A stretch of 42,626 nucleotides of DNA from DYMC01 sp035406705 (lineage in GTDB: Bacteria > Verrucomicrobiota > Lentisphaeria > Victivallales > GWF2-50-93), in NCBI GenBank assembly GCA_964426675.1, contig CAYRRM010000026.1:1-42626 (forward strand). Reading direction: 5' to 3'. The notes beneath the pieces are model-generated. The model was not told where the DNA came from. It ran no database searches and saw nothing but the letters and a program-made list of their open reading frames with translations. The position numbers and the translations under genes are program-made. The first letter of the stretch is position 1. Every line of letters begins with the position of its first letter. Below, piece after piece: positions 17,627 to 26,575 of the stretch.

Positions 17627-19825
17627 TTAAACCATTCCTAATAATCTTTCTCTCAATAGGGTATATCTTTTTTCAATCATAACATTTTTTATAGCAATCG
17701 ACAATGCTTTTTTGGATCCAATCAATACAAGGAGTCTTTTTGCCCTTGTGATTGCTGTGTAAATCAAGTTTCTCCGAAGCATGATGTAATGTTGAGTTAA
17801 GACAGGTACTATCACTGCCGGGAACTCACATCCTTGTGCCTTATGGATGGTCGTTGCGTAACAGTGCACAATCTGGTCAGCTTCAATAAAATCATAGTTA
17901 ACCGTAAAATTATCAAATTCTACATTAAATTTCTTCTCACGATAGTCAATATGAACGATTCTTCCCATTTCACCATTGAATACAGATTTATCATAATTAT
18001 TTGATATTTGCATTACTCGATCTCCGGAACGAAATACTGTCTCCCCAAATCTGAACTGCGGACGCCCCAAATTTTCCGGATTTAGTACACTCTGAATTTT
18101 TATATTAAGATTGGCAGTTCCACATTCCCCCTTATTCATAGGAGAGAGTACCTGAATATCCTTCATAGGATTAAATCCAAACCTCTTTGGAATTCGGGAG
18201 GAAAGAAGTTTCAATATGATTTTGGCTGTATCAACTGGATCATCGCAGTCTATCCAATAAAAATCACTTAATTTATCACTGGATACAGGAGAAATATCAG
18301 GCATTACTCCAGAATTTACAAGATGAGCATTAGAAATTATTCTACTACCTGATAATTGACGATAAATCTGGGTTAAACGTGTACAAAAAGCAATTCCTGA
18401 TCTGATTAAATCTGATAAAACATTTCCTGGACCAACAGATGGAAGTTGGTCTGAATCTCCAACCATAATAACCGTAGTTTCCGAAGCAACTGCCCTAAAA
18501 AGAAAATATGCCAGTTGTATATCAAGCATAGAAACTTCATCAATTATAAGTAAATCACAATTCAATGGACGATACTCATTATAAATAAAACTATGCCTCT
18601 CTGGCTCCCATTTGAGCATACGATGAATTGTCATTGCAGGATGATTACAGGCCTCACTCATTCTCTTTGCCGCACGCCCCGTGGGAGCGCAAAGATATAC
18701 TCGTAATTTTGCGATTTTCGCACGTCTCACAATTTCACTTATAACAGTTGTTTTTCCAACGCCGGGTCCGCCTGTTATTATGTTAAGCGGATATATTGCA
18801 ACGCCTTCGACAGCTCTTTTTTGCAAATCATTAAGAGGAATTTTAAAATTAAGATTAATGTTTTTCAGTATTGAACAACGATGTTTTTTACTTTTTGCAA
18901 TTCTGATGAGAGCATTAGCAGCCCCTTTTTCTGCAATTTCAAGTCCGATGAAATAAAGTGCATTGCGAAATTCGCAACCATCTGGCGTAGATAGCTTTGA
19001 AATTAATTTTTCCTTTATGGCATTTTCAATCCCATCTTTTATTTTTTCATCACTTACTCCCAAAATATTAGATGAATATTCGATAAGTTTATCTTCCGGA
19101 TAACAAACATGCCCTTCTTCGGAAAGTCGCTTGAGACAATAAACTACTCCGGAAGTCAGGCGAAAAATATTTTCTTTTCCAATTCCAAGAGCAGAGGCTA
19201 TTCTATCCGATAAAGTAAACCCTATCCCTTGAACTTCATCTGCCAAACGATATGGATTTTCTTTTACTATTGAAGGAGTATTATCACCATATATACGATA
19301 AATTTTCTGCGCATAAGCAATGCTTATTCCAAGACTTTGGAGGAATATAAATATTTCCCTTTTCTGCGAATTTTCGCTCCACGCTTTACGTATCATCTCG
19401 AGCCGCTTTTTCCCAAAACCAGGTATTTCCAACAAACGAGATGAATAATTATCCAGAATGTCAAGAGTTTTTACCCCAAAGTGATTTACAATACATTCCG
19501 CTAATTTTTCCCCTATACCAGGAATTAAACCTGAAGCGAGATATTTTTTTATTCCCTCTGGAGTTTTAGGAAGAGTAAATTTTACATTTTCCGCTCGAAG
19601 TTGACGACCAAATTCCTTATGTTTTTCCCAAAAACCAACTATTTCAACACATTGTCCCTCAAAAGCACCTGAAAATGGACCTACAACAGTATGCTCAATA
19701 CCTTTTTCGTCTCTTACCCTGATAACCGAATACCCTCCTTCATCGCTGGTAAATACGAGTTTTGTTATCTCTCCGCAAAGGATGTGTTGAGTATTGCTTA
19801 CTATATTGTTTTCATTATTTTCCAT
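17627..19825 (-). CDS. recD2: ATP-dependent 5'-3' DNA helicase RecD2
   Basis: A 732-residue SF1B helicase of the stand-alone RecD2 (RecD-like) group, acting in DNA repair without RecBC. The N-terminal OB-like domain (about 15-85) is followed by tandem helix-hairpin-helix segments (SGLIPGIGEKLAECI and LLEIPGFGKKRLEMI), then the helicase core. Walker A is GGPGVGKTT (about 352-360), Walker B LLIIDEVSML, motif III VGDSDQLPSVGPGNV, and the C-terminal motifs include HCYATTIHKAQGCEF and YTAITRAKRLL. I chose the ATG at 19825 (MENNENN); the frame extends 12 codons to a TTG at 19861. Two iterated palindromes lie in this gene. The signalling protein gene follows 181 bp downstream on the same strand. Confidence 0.93.
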   Translation of the reverse strand: MENNENNIVSNTQHILCGEITKLVFTSDEGGYSVIRVRDEKGIEHTVVGPFSGAFEGQCVEIVGFWEKHKEFGRQLRAENVKFTLPKTPEGIKKYLASGLIPGIGEKLAECIVNHFGVKTLDILDNYSSRLLEIPGFGKKRLEMIRKAWSENSQKREIFIFLQSLGISIAYAQKIYRIYGDNTPSIVKENPYRLADEVQGIGFTLSDRIASALGIGKENIFRLTSGVVYCLKRLSEEGHVCYPEDKLIEYSSNILGVSDEKIKDGIENAIKEKLISKLSTPDGCEFRNALYFIGLEIAEKGAANALIRIAKSKKHRCSILKNINLNFKIPLNDLQKRAVEGVAIYPLNIITGGPGVGKTTVISEIVRRAKIAKLRVYLCAPTGRAAKRMSEACNHPAMTIHRMLKWEPERHSFIYNEYRPLNCDLLIIDEVSMLDIQLAYFLFRAVASETTVIMVGDSDQLPSVGPGNVLSDLIRSGIAFCTRLTQIYRQLSGSRIISNAHLVNSGVMPDISPVSSDKLSDFYWIDCDDPVDTAKIILKLLSSRIPKRFGFNPMKDIQVLSPMNKGECGTANLNIKIQSVLNPENLGRPQFRFGETVFRSGDRVMQISNNYDKSVFNGEMGRIVHIDYREKKFNVEFDNFTVNYDFIEADQIVHCYATTIHKAQGCEFPAVIVPVLTQHYIMLRRNLIYTAITRAKRLLVLIGSKKALSIAIKNVMIEKRYTLLRERLLGMV
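18710..18722. repeat. Iterated palindrome TGCGA-TTT-TCGCA
   Basis: Exact match inside recD2, close to the Walker A codons. Reads A-K-I-A. Confidence 0.9.
18964..18976. repeat. Iterated palindrome TGCGA-AAT-TCGCA
   Basis: Second exact match inside recD2, flanked by T and A, in another phase. Reads C-E-F-R. Confidence 0.9.
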
Positions 19826-19945
19826 AAGCAAACATTTTAACTTTATTGGCGTTTTTTGCAAATGTGTTTATATTTCTTTTTCTTAAAAAAATACAAAGAA
19901 TAACAATAATTTTAATACTAAAAACTAACTTAAGTAAATAAACGA

Positions 19946-21223
19946 ATGAATATAGTTGAAAAAAGAAAGAAAATTCCTCTTGCAGGAAAAACAGACGTCG
20001 CAGTAGTTGGCGGAGGAATCGCAGGTTGTGCAGCAGCACTTGCGGCAGCGCGGTCAGGAGTAAAAGTGATCCTGATTGAAAAGGAATCAGCCCTTGGCGG
20101 CCTGGCCACTCTTGCCAATGTCATCGTATATCTACCCCTCTGCGATGGAAATGGAAATCAGGTAATAGGAGGTATTGCAGAAGAATTTCTAAAACTTTCC
20201 GTAAATGATGGCTTCTATAAAATCCCTGATTGCTGGGAAGCAAATGCTGATCCAGGACAACAAAAAAATAGTCGATACAGAGTAGATTTTAACCCGGCAA
20301 ATTTAATACTCGAACTCGAAAGAATTCTGCTCGATGCTGGCGTTGAAATCTGGTATGATAACAGGTTCTGTGATGTAATCTGCGATAATAAAGAAATAAA
20401 ATACCTGTTAATTGAAAATAAAAGCGGAAGAATCGCTCTGAAAGCAAAAAATATAATTGATTGTAGTGGCGATGCGGATGTATGTGCAAGAGCAGGAGAA
20501 AAAACAGAATCTCTTCATACCAATGTTCTATGCGGGTGGTTTTTCCTTTTTGAATCGGAAAATCAAAATAATATCATAACAAAAAATTACATCGAAAATC
20601 AGGAAATTCCTTCTTCTACAGATGGTAGAATACTAAGATTAAAGGTAAAGCCTCTCTCAAAAAAATACTCATCTGACCCCAATTTTCTACCAGAAGGAGA
20701 AAAAGGATATGCTGGAGATAACTTTCTCGACATATCTACCCATATCATTGCATCAAGAAAGTTAATCCGTGAAAAATTAGATGAGCTCAGAAAAAACTCA
20801 CCTGATAAAAAAATCTATCCCGGGATTTTACCTCTCCTACCATCACTTCGAATGACACGCAGGATTGTCGGTAAAACCGAATTAAAAATCCATGATGAAT
20901 TCAGATATTTCGAAGATAGCGTAGGAATGACTGGAGATTGGCGTAAAAAAGGCCCCGTCTTCTTTATCCCATTAAGTTCTCTTACTGCAGTAAAAAACAA
21001 AAATCTTTGTGTGGCAGGAAAAATAATCTCCTCTGCTGGAGAAGCATGGGACGTTACAAGAGTAATACCTGTTTGCGCGCTTACAGGCGAAATAGCAGGA
21101 ACTGCCTCTGCCCTTGCAGTAAAGAGAAAAAAATCGGATATTAGTTCATTAAACATTGACAAACTTCGCACAATCCTCATTAAACAAGGCGTTATAATAG
21201 ATAAATCATTCGCAAAAAAATAA
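19946..21223 (+). CDS. FAD-dependent oxidoreductase (FAD_oxidored family)
   Basis: A 425-residue flavoprotein. The N-terminal dinucleotide-binding motif is VVGGGIAGCAAALAAARSG (about 20-38) with the acidic strand end VILIEKE, then GGLATLANV, typical of the FAD_oxidored group (Pfam PF12831). The C-terminus closes the FAD site (LCVAGKIISSAGEAWDVTRV followed by ALTGEIAGTASA). No signal peptide is seen. These proteins are common in PVC and Bacteroidota glycan clusters, and their substrates are mostly unknown. The gene ends two bases before an unknown membrane-anchored protein gene, followed by a sulfatase, so the three probably form one transcript. It is divergent from recD2, with starts 120 bp apart. 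Confidence 0.85.
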   Translation: MNIVEKRKKIPLAGKTDVAVVGGGIAGCAAALAAARSGVKVILIEKESALGGLATLANVIVYLPLCDGNGNQVIGGIAEEFLKLSVNDGFYKIPDCWEANADPGQQKNSRYRVDFNPANLILELERILLDAGVEIWYDNRFCDVICDNKEIKYLLIENKSGRIALKAKNIIDCSGDADVCARAGEKTESLHTNVLCGWFFLFESENQNNIITKNYIENQEIPSSTDGRILRLKVKPLSKKYSSDPNFLPEGEKGYAGDNFLDISTHIIASRKLIREKLDELRKNSPDKKIYPGILPLLPSLRMTRRIVGKTELKIHDEFRYFEDSVGMTGDWRKKGPVFFIPLSSLTAVKNKNLCVAGKIISSAGEAWDVTRVIPVCALTGEIAGTASALAVKRKKSDISSLNIDKLRTILIKQGVIIDKSFAKK

Positions 21224-21225
21224 CT

Positions 21226-21858
21226 ATGAGCACAAATATACAAAAATTTACCCCGTTGTTCTTGCTATTTATCTCTTTCTATGCCAGTGCATTCGAAAAA
21301 TTTGAATTAATCATAATCGAACCTAATCAACAAATCATTAATCTACTTCTAAATCAAAATGCAGCGAAGGTCCCGCAGAACTTTACCAGGATAGCAGGCG
21401 TTTTTAATAAAAATGGTTTTTCCATTCCTGAGATAAAAAATCTTACAGTTGAGGATATCAATGGTAAGAAATTCCCTCTTGTAATATCGCAAAATGATAT
21501 AGTCACTGAGTTTGGAGAAATCGTATCTCTATGGTTCTACTTCGATATAAGTAAAAAATATATTGACGATGGTGGCACTCTCTTCTTACTGTATGGCAAA
21601 GATATTAACTCCGAAAATAACACTTCTTTAGAATTTGCCATAAAACCAGAAGATAAGGAATTTTTAAAAACTTTTTCCTGGAAAGATTTAAAACAAGCTG
21701 ACCAAACTGCGAATCTCGCAAGTATAGAAGTAATAGCAGACAGTAAAGCGGATTATTTCTTTCTATGGTATCTACTGCCTATGGCAGTTATTCTTATCAT
21801 TCTCAGCTTCAGAAAATTCAATTTAACCAAAGAAGGAGTCTCCAACATTGAAAAATAA
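21226..21858 (+). CDS. Hypothetical exported protein with C-terminal membrane anchor
   Basis: A 210-residue protein I do not recognise. Residues 1-22 are a signal peptide (hydrophobic FLLFISFYASA then F). Residues about 25-175 are predicted beta-rich and extracytoplasmic, resembling discoidin-like or DUF3999-like domains only in general texture. Residues about 176-196 form one hydrophobic helix (FLWYLLPMAVILIILSF), followed by a short basic cytoplasmic tail. It begins two bases after the FAD oxidoreductase stop and overlaps the sulfatase start by 11 bases; the sulfatase ribosome site (AGGAG) lies inside this gene. Tight coupling suggests a shared role with both neighbours. One iterated palindrome is in codons for TANLAS. 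Confidence 0.7.
   Translation: MSTNIQKFTPLFLLFISFYASAFEKFELIIIEPNQQIINLLLNQNAAKVPQNFTRIAGVFNKNGFSIPEIKNLTVEDINGKKFPLVISQNDIVTEFGEIVSLWFYFDISKKYIDDGGTLFLLYGKDINSENNTSLEFAIKPEDKEFLKTFSWKDLKQADQTANLASIEVIADSKADYFFLWYLLPMAVILIILSFRKFNLTKEGVSNIEK
21708..21720. repeat. Iterated palindrome TGCGA-ATC-TCGCA
   Basis: Exact match inside the unknown membrane-anchored protein gene. Reads A-N-L-A, as does the copy at 16132. Confidence 0.9.
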
Positions 21859-23398
21859 AACAAATATTCTCTTTATTACATCAGATCAACAGCATTATTC
21901 TGCAATGGGATATCTGAATCCAGAACTTAAAACACCTAATCTCGATAAACTCGTAAAAGAAGGAACAACATTTCATCGCGCATACACTGTAAATCCTACA
22001 TGCACTCCTACACGCGCAAGCTGGATAACCGGCCTATACCCGAGTCAACACGGAGCTTATTCTCTTGGAACAAAACTTATGGAAAATATCCCAACTGTTG
22101 GCAGTATTTTTTCTCAGAACGGCTATAAAACTGCTCTTATTGGAAAAGCTCATTTCCAGCCATTAAAGAGCACTCCAGAATATCCATCAATTGAAGCCTA
22201 TCCAATCTTACATGATCTGGATTTTTGGAAAAAATTTCATGGACCTTTTTACGGCTTTGAACACGTCGAATTAGCAAGAAATCATACCAACGAGTCTCAC
22301 GTAGGCCAACATTATGCTTTATGGATGATTGAAAAAGGATATAACAACTGGAGAGATTACTTTCTGCCAACACCCGACTTCTTCAAAAGTCCAGAAGATA
22401 AATATCCATACTCCACTCATAAAAATCCCAAACCTGGTGAAGCATGGGAAATTCCAGAGGAAATTCACTACAATACCTGGATAGCTGAAAGGACAAATGC
22501 CCTAATGGAAGAATATAAGAAAAATAATTCCCCCTTCTTTATCTGGGCAAGTTTTTTCGACCCTCATCCGCAATATATGGTACCAGAACCTTATGCATCT
22601 ATGTATGACCCCACAAAAATCTCTGTCCCAGAACATAAACCAGGAGAATTCGACGATAAACCGCCATACTTTTCTCTATCTCAGATAGAAAATCCCGATT
22701 TTAGCGACTTTTATGAAGAAGAGGGAAATGGGATACACGGAGCTGGCTCGCATCTGAGATCAAAAGAAATAAAAGCTAAAAATATTGCAACCATGTATGG
22801 AATGATGACTATGCTCGATAAATATATAGGAAAAATCTTAGATAAACTCGATGAACTTGGACTTTCAGAAAATACTCTCGTATGTTATACCACTGACCAC
22901 GGTGATTTCTTAGGCCAACATGGCCTCGTAGCAAAGGCTATTCACCATTATGAAGATCTCTTGAAAGTCCCTCTCGTGGTAAAAATGCCAGGAACTATCC
23001 CGGAAGGCAAAATTTCTAATTCCCTCCAATCAACACTCGACTTACCTCAGACTTTCCTCAGTTTCGCAAAATTGCCAATTCCCAGAAATATGACCGGCAT
23101 CGATGAAAAAAGTGTTTGGAATGGAGAAGTCGAAAATATAAGAAAATATGTCATGATTGAAAATCAACATCAACCAACAAAACTTAATATAAGAACATAT
23201 ATAGACCAAAGATATAAAGTAACTGTCTATTATGACAAAGAATATGGCGAAATTTACGACCTTCTTGAAGACCCTTTTGAATATAAAAACCTATGGAATA
23301 GTTCTCACAAAGACCTGAAAATACAACTTCTACAGAAATTTATTTCAGCAGAAATGGCTAAAGCACCACGTCCAATGCCAAGAATCGCAGGAGCATAA
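21848..23398 (+). CDS. Type I (formylglycine-dependent) sulfatase
   Basis: A 516-residue alkaline-phosphatase-superfamily sulfatase that hydrolyses sulfate esters, probably of a sulfated glycan. The catalytic Cys52 in CTPTR (52-56) is the site converted to formylglycine. Metal-binding residues are seen in ITSDQQ (near 11-15) and YTTDHGDFLGQHG (near 345). The start is a TTG at 21848, preceded by AGGAG with a seven- to eight-base spacer. No in-frame ATG occurs before the essential SDQQ motif, so the TTG start is well supported. No signal peptide is visible, so it may act in the cytoplasm on imported oligosaccharides. No anaerobic sulfatase-maturating enzyme gene is in the window. Confidence 0.92.
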   Translation: MKNKTNILFITSDQQHYSAMGYLNPELKTPNLDKLVKEGTTFHRAYTVNPTCTPTRASWITGLYPSQHGAYSLGTKLMENIPTVGSIFSQNGYKTALIGKAHFQPLKSTPEYPSIEAYPILHDLDFWKKFHGPFYGFEHVELARNHTNESHVGQHYALWMIEKGYNNWRDYFLPTPDFFKSPEDKYPYSTHKNPKPGEAWEIPEEIHYNTWIAERTNALMEEYKKNNSPFFIWASFFDPHPQYMVPEPYASMYDPTKISVPEHKPGEFDDKPPYFSLSQIENPDFSDFYEEEGNGIHGAGSHLRSKEIKAKNIATMYGMMTMLDKYIGKILDKLDELGLSENTLVCYTTDHGDFLGQHGLVAKAIHHYEDLLKVPLVVKMPGTIPEGKISNSLQSTLDLPQTFLSFAKLPIPRNMTGIDEKSVWNGEVENIRKYVMIENQHQPTKLNIRTYIDQRYKVTVYYDKEYGEIYDLLEDPFEYKNLWNSSHKDLKIQLLQKFISAEMAKAPRPMPRIAGA

Positions 23399-23492
23399 CA
23401 AAATAAAACTATAAAACTAAATTGAGGTTGAATTTTTACAAGCATAACCTATTTTTTACATATTAATAAACAATAGAAATAAAAATAAATAT

Positions 23493-24236
23493 ATGAGTGC
23501 ATCAAAAAATTTAGAAACACAAGGTAATTTCCTTTTCAGATATCGAAGTTTCCTTCCTATACTTACAATACCAATTATTATAGTTGGATTAAGAAAATAT
23601 GGAAAGTTAGATCATATTATAGGAGAAAGAGTTGAAGACTTTTTTGAAGCCTTCTCTTTAATGATAACTTTTTCGGGGCTTTTACTACGGGCTTATGTAG
23701 TAGGCACAACACCAAAGGGAACATCTGGTAGAAATACAAAACGACAAAAAGCCGAGCATCTAAATACCACCGGACTCTACTCCATTTTACGGCATCCTCT
23801 TTATCTAGGAAATTACCTAATTTGCCTGGGACTACTATTACTCACAGAAAATTTAGCAACAATAATTATTGTAACTCTTTTATACATAATATATTATGAA
23901 CGAATCATATTTGCTGAAGAGGCCTTCTTAAGAGAAAAGTTTGGCGAACAATTTACAAACTGGGCTCAAAATACCCCTATGATCATACCAAAATTTTCTC
24001 TATGGAAGCCACCTGAAAGAAAGTTCTCCATTAAGGAAGTTCTTCGCAGAGAGTATACTGCCTTACTTGGAATAGCCATATCATTTGTAGCAATAAAAGT
24101 TTTAGGACATTATTTCGAAGATGGAAAAATTAAGATGCGTATGGAATGGTTAATATTCATATTAATCTCTCTGATAATTTACATCCTTCTGAGATCGATG
24201 AAAAAATATACTAAAATATTAAATACTAACGAGTAA
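23493..24236 (+). CDS. Isoprenylcysteine carboxyl methyltransferase-like membrane methyltransferase (first of two)
   Basis: A 247-residue membrane protein of the ICMT/PEMT (NnrU-like) family, which methylates lipid-linked or hydrophobic substrates using S-adenosylmethionine. The conserved core is TTGLYSILRHPLYLGNYLICLG (HPxYxG SAM/active-site segment), then YYERIIFAEEAFLREKFGEQFTNW, ending the domain near residue 165. About five hydrophobic helices flank these motifs. A C-terminal extension (about 175-245) adds two more helices. It lies 94 bp after the sulfatase and 28 bp before a second member of the same family. Substrate unknown. Confidence 0.82.
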   Translation: MSASKNLETQGNFLFRYRSFLPILTIPIIIVGLRKYGKLDHIIGERVEDFFEAFSLMITFSGLLLRAYVVGTTPKGTSGRNTKRQKAEHLNTTGLYSILRHPLYLGNYLICLGLLLLTENLATIIIVTLLYIIYYERIIFAEEAFLREKFGEQFTNWAQNTPMIIPKFSLWKPPERKFSIKEVLRREYTALLGIAISFVAIKVLGHYFEDGKIKMRMEWLIFILISLIIYILLRSMKKYTKILNTNE

Positions 24237-24264
24237 ATATTTATAAATTACTAAATTAAAAAGT

Positions 24265-24942
24265 ATGCCAAAAACAAAATCAGAAAAATTAAGAATAATC
24301 CTTAGCAGGTTATTTTTCGCAATCGCAATTATCTGCTTCCTGTTTACAGGAAGTAAAATTGAAAACAATTTCCCAATACTTTCAAATTTCATTTTTTTAT
24401 TCTCATGCTTTATGGTATCAATAGCAGTATTTGGCAGGTCATGGTGTTCAGTCTATTTAGCTGGCTTCAAAAATATAAAACTTGTAACAACAGGGCCATT
24501 TTCCATATCAAGAAATCCGCTATATTTATTTAGCTTCATTGGTATGTTAGGAGTAGCGTTTAGCACAGAAACATTTACAATCCCTCTTATCACAACAATT
24601 TTTTTTATCTTTTACTACAGTGCAATTATAAAGAGTGAAGAAAAGAGACTTTCCGAAAGATTCAAAGATGAATTTATCTCTTATGTAAATACAGTCCCAA
24701 AATTTATCCCAAAAATAAGAGATATTATATTTATAATAAAAAGTTCTTCAATGCCACGAAAAATGAAAGACTCCATTTCAACAGGAATATTTAAAGAAGA
24801 AAACATCTTAGAAGTAAGCCCTCGTCAAATAAGGACGGCTATAATTGATAATATATGGTTTGTTGTCCTGCTCGGATTTATAAGACTTCTTCATTCTATG
24901 CAAAATATAGGAATATTACATCCACATATTTTTGTATACTGA
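24265..24942 (+). CDS. Isoprenylcysteine carboxyl methyltransferase-like membrane methyltransferase (second of two)
   Basis: A 225-residue membrane protein with the same family core as its upstream neighbour: TTGPFSISRNPLYLFSFIG, then FYYSAIIKSEEKRLSERFKDEF and YVNTVPKFIP. The HP of the canonical HPLY motif reads NPLY here, a variation at a normally conserved histidine. Like its neighbour it has a C-terminal extension with a further hydrophobic segment. The two proteins are too diverged to be a recent duplication but look like a functional pair. Substrate unknown. Confidence 0.78.
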   Translation: MPKTKSEKLRIILSRLFFAIAIICFLFTGSKIENNFPILSNFIFLFSCFMVSIAVFGRSWCSVYLAGFKNIKLVTTGPFSISRNPLYLFSFIGMLGVAFSTETFTIPLITTIFFIFYYSAIIKSEEKRLSERFKDEFISYVNTVPKFIPKIRDIIFIIKSSSMPRKMKDSISTGIFKEENILEVSPRQIRTAIIDNIWFVVLLGFIRLLHSMQNIGILHPHIFVY

Positions 24943-25033
24943 TAAAATATTGCAAATTGTGCGTGCTTGTTTCGTAAAAATTTTAATATTCCTCTATTAT
25001 GTTTTTTACTTTTTATAAAAGATATTAACACTT

Positions 25034-25864
25034 ATGAACAAGAGCTTAAAAAGCAATGTCTATTGTACAAACTTAGATGGCAATTGGAAAAACGCAGTAA
25101 AGCGAGTTCTAGATAATTCCAATCTAAATGAAAAACTGTCTAATGATACGAAAAATTCAGTATTGCTCAAGCCAAACCTCGTAGAAGCATCTCCTCCGCC
25201 AATAACAACTTCGCTTGAATTAGTAAAAAATACATTTTTCTGGATAAGGGAAAATTTTCCCGATAAAAAAGTTATAATAGGAGAAGGTTGTGGTTCTATT
25301 TCATATGAGACCGATTATGTTTTTGAAAAACTTGGTTTTGCGAAATTCGCAAAGGAAAATAATATAGAATTAATTGATTTAAACTATGCAAAAACTATTG
25401 TAAAAAAAATTGACTCATGTACAAGATGGACAGAAATGCACTTGCCGGAAATAATTTACAACAGCTTTCTCATCTCAATGCCAGTTCTGAAGGCTCATTC
25501 AATGGCAGATGTAACTCTTAGCATGAAAAATATGCTCGGATGCGCTCCACCAAAATTCTACTGCTCCGGTTCATGGAAAAAGTCAGCATTCCATAATAAT
25601 CTCCAGGAAGCAATATTTGAACTTAATCTCTACAGAAAAGCAGATTTCATCATCATGGATGCCTCTGTAGGTATGAGTCAAGCTCATTTATGGGGACCAA
25701 CCTGTAATCCTCCAGTCAATAAAATTATTGCCTCAGATGATACTGTAGCAATAGATGCCTTTGCCACAGAGTTACTTGGAAAAGACTGGAAAAAAATAAA
25801 ACACATAAAAATGGCAGACAAAATACTTGGTAACGCAGAAAGTAAGAATATAATTCTGGTTTAA
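25034..25864 (+). CDS. DUF362-domain protein
   Basis: A 276-residue protein of the DUF362 family. Recognisable segments are VLLKPNLVE (near 40), the central SMPVLKAHSMADVTLSMKN (about 150) and IDAFATELLG near the end. Many DUF362 proteins carry an added ferredoxin domain, but this one has no CxxCxxC clusters and is the short form. The biochemical role of the family is not established. It follows the two methyltransferases in the same direction and is convergent with frr, 37 bp away. An extended copy of the iterated palindrome (17-base perfect symmetry, 25337-25353) encodes part of GFAKFAKE. Confidence 0.8.
   Translation: MNKSLKSNVYCTNLDGNWKNAVKRVLDNSNLNEKLSNDTKNSVLLKPNLVEASPPPITTSLELVKNTFFWIRENFPDKKVIIGEGCGSISYETDYVFEKLGFAKFAKENNIELIDLNYAKTIVKKIDSCTRWTEMHLPEIIYNSFLISMPVLKAHSMADVTLSMKNMLGCAPPKFYCSGSWKKSAFHNNLQEAIFELNLYRKADFIIMDASVGMSQAHLWGPTCNPPVNKIIASDDTVAIDAFATELLGKDWKKIKHIKMADKILGNAESKNIILV
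25339..25351. repeat. Iterated palindrome TGCGA-AAT-TCGCA
   Basis: Exact match inside the DUF362 gene; perfect symmetry extends over 17 bases (25337-25353). Reads A-K-F-A. Confidence 0.9.
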
Positions 25865-25901
25865 CAACAAAAAAAGGGATTCTTTCGGCAGAGAAAATTC
25901 T

Positions 25902-26471
25902 TTATATGCTTAGCAATTCTTTTTCCTTTTTTGCTACAATATCATCAACTTCTTTAATATAATCATCGGTAAGTTTCTGTATCTTTTCAAGCATTCCTTT
26001 TAAATCATCTTCTGTAATTTCAGAATTTTTTTGCGCTTTTTTCGCTATCTCATTCCCATCTCTGCGAACATTTCTTATTGCAACTCTACTGTCTTCTGCC
26101 AAGGAACGAACTTGTTTTACAAGGGAATTTCTCCGCTCTTCACTCAGTTCGGGAATAGGCAACCTTATAATTTTCCCATCATTCACAGGGGAGATACCTA
26201 TCTTGGAGCCAAGTATGGCTTTCTCAATAGCAGAAACTGATGATGGATCCCATGGCTGAATTACGAGAAGCCTTGGTTCTGGCGCAGTAATACCTGCCAA
26301 TTCTTTTAATCTCGTGGATGTCCCATAATATTCAACCATAATATTTTCAACAAGGGCCGGTGACGCTTTACCTGTCCTGATCCCGGCCAGTTCATTTTTC
26401 AAATGGTCAACAGCTTTCATCATGTGTTCTTCAACATAATCTAAAAGCTCAGTAATTGAAACATTACTCAT
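25902..26471 (-). CDS. frr: Ribosome recycling factor
   Basis: A 189-residue factor that, with EF-G, splits the post-termination ribosome. It shows the family signature RTGKASPALVENIMVEYYGT, PEPRLLVIQPWD, and the C-terminal RNVRRDGNEIAKK followed by a long helix. I chose the ATG at 26471 (MSNVSITE) because TTGGAGGATTTT precedes it with ideal spacing; the open frame extends four codons to a TTG. In many bacteria frr follows pyrH, but here it stands alone, divergent from panC. Confidence 0.96.
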   Translation of the reverse strand: MSNVSITELLDYVEEHMMKAVDHLKNELAGIRTGKASPALVENIMVEYYGTSTRLKELAGITAPEPRLLVIQPWDPSSVSAIEKAILGSKIGISPVNDGKIIRLPIPELSEERRNSLVKQVRSLAEDSRVAIRNVRRDGNEIAKKAQKNSEITEDDLKGMLEKIQKLTDDYIKEVDDIVAKKEKELLSI

Positions 26472-26575
26472 AAAATCCTCCAATTGATTTTTTTTTTGCC
26501 GAAATTATAGTTCTCAAATATGCTAAATTGTAATTTACACTTACATAAGATAATTTCAAACTTATCTGCCATAAT

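Noticed and set aside
24317..24331. TTTCGCAATCGCAAT as another copy of the palindrome
   Set aside because: The arms are direct (CGCAA, CGCAA), not inverted, so there is no palindrome.
25865..25901. Possible hairpin terminator between DUF362 and frr
   Set aside because: The candidate arms do not pair beyond two or three bases.
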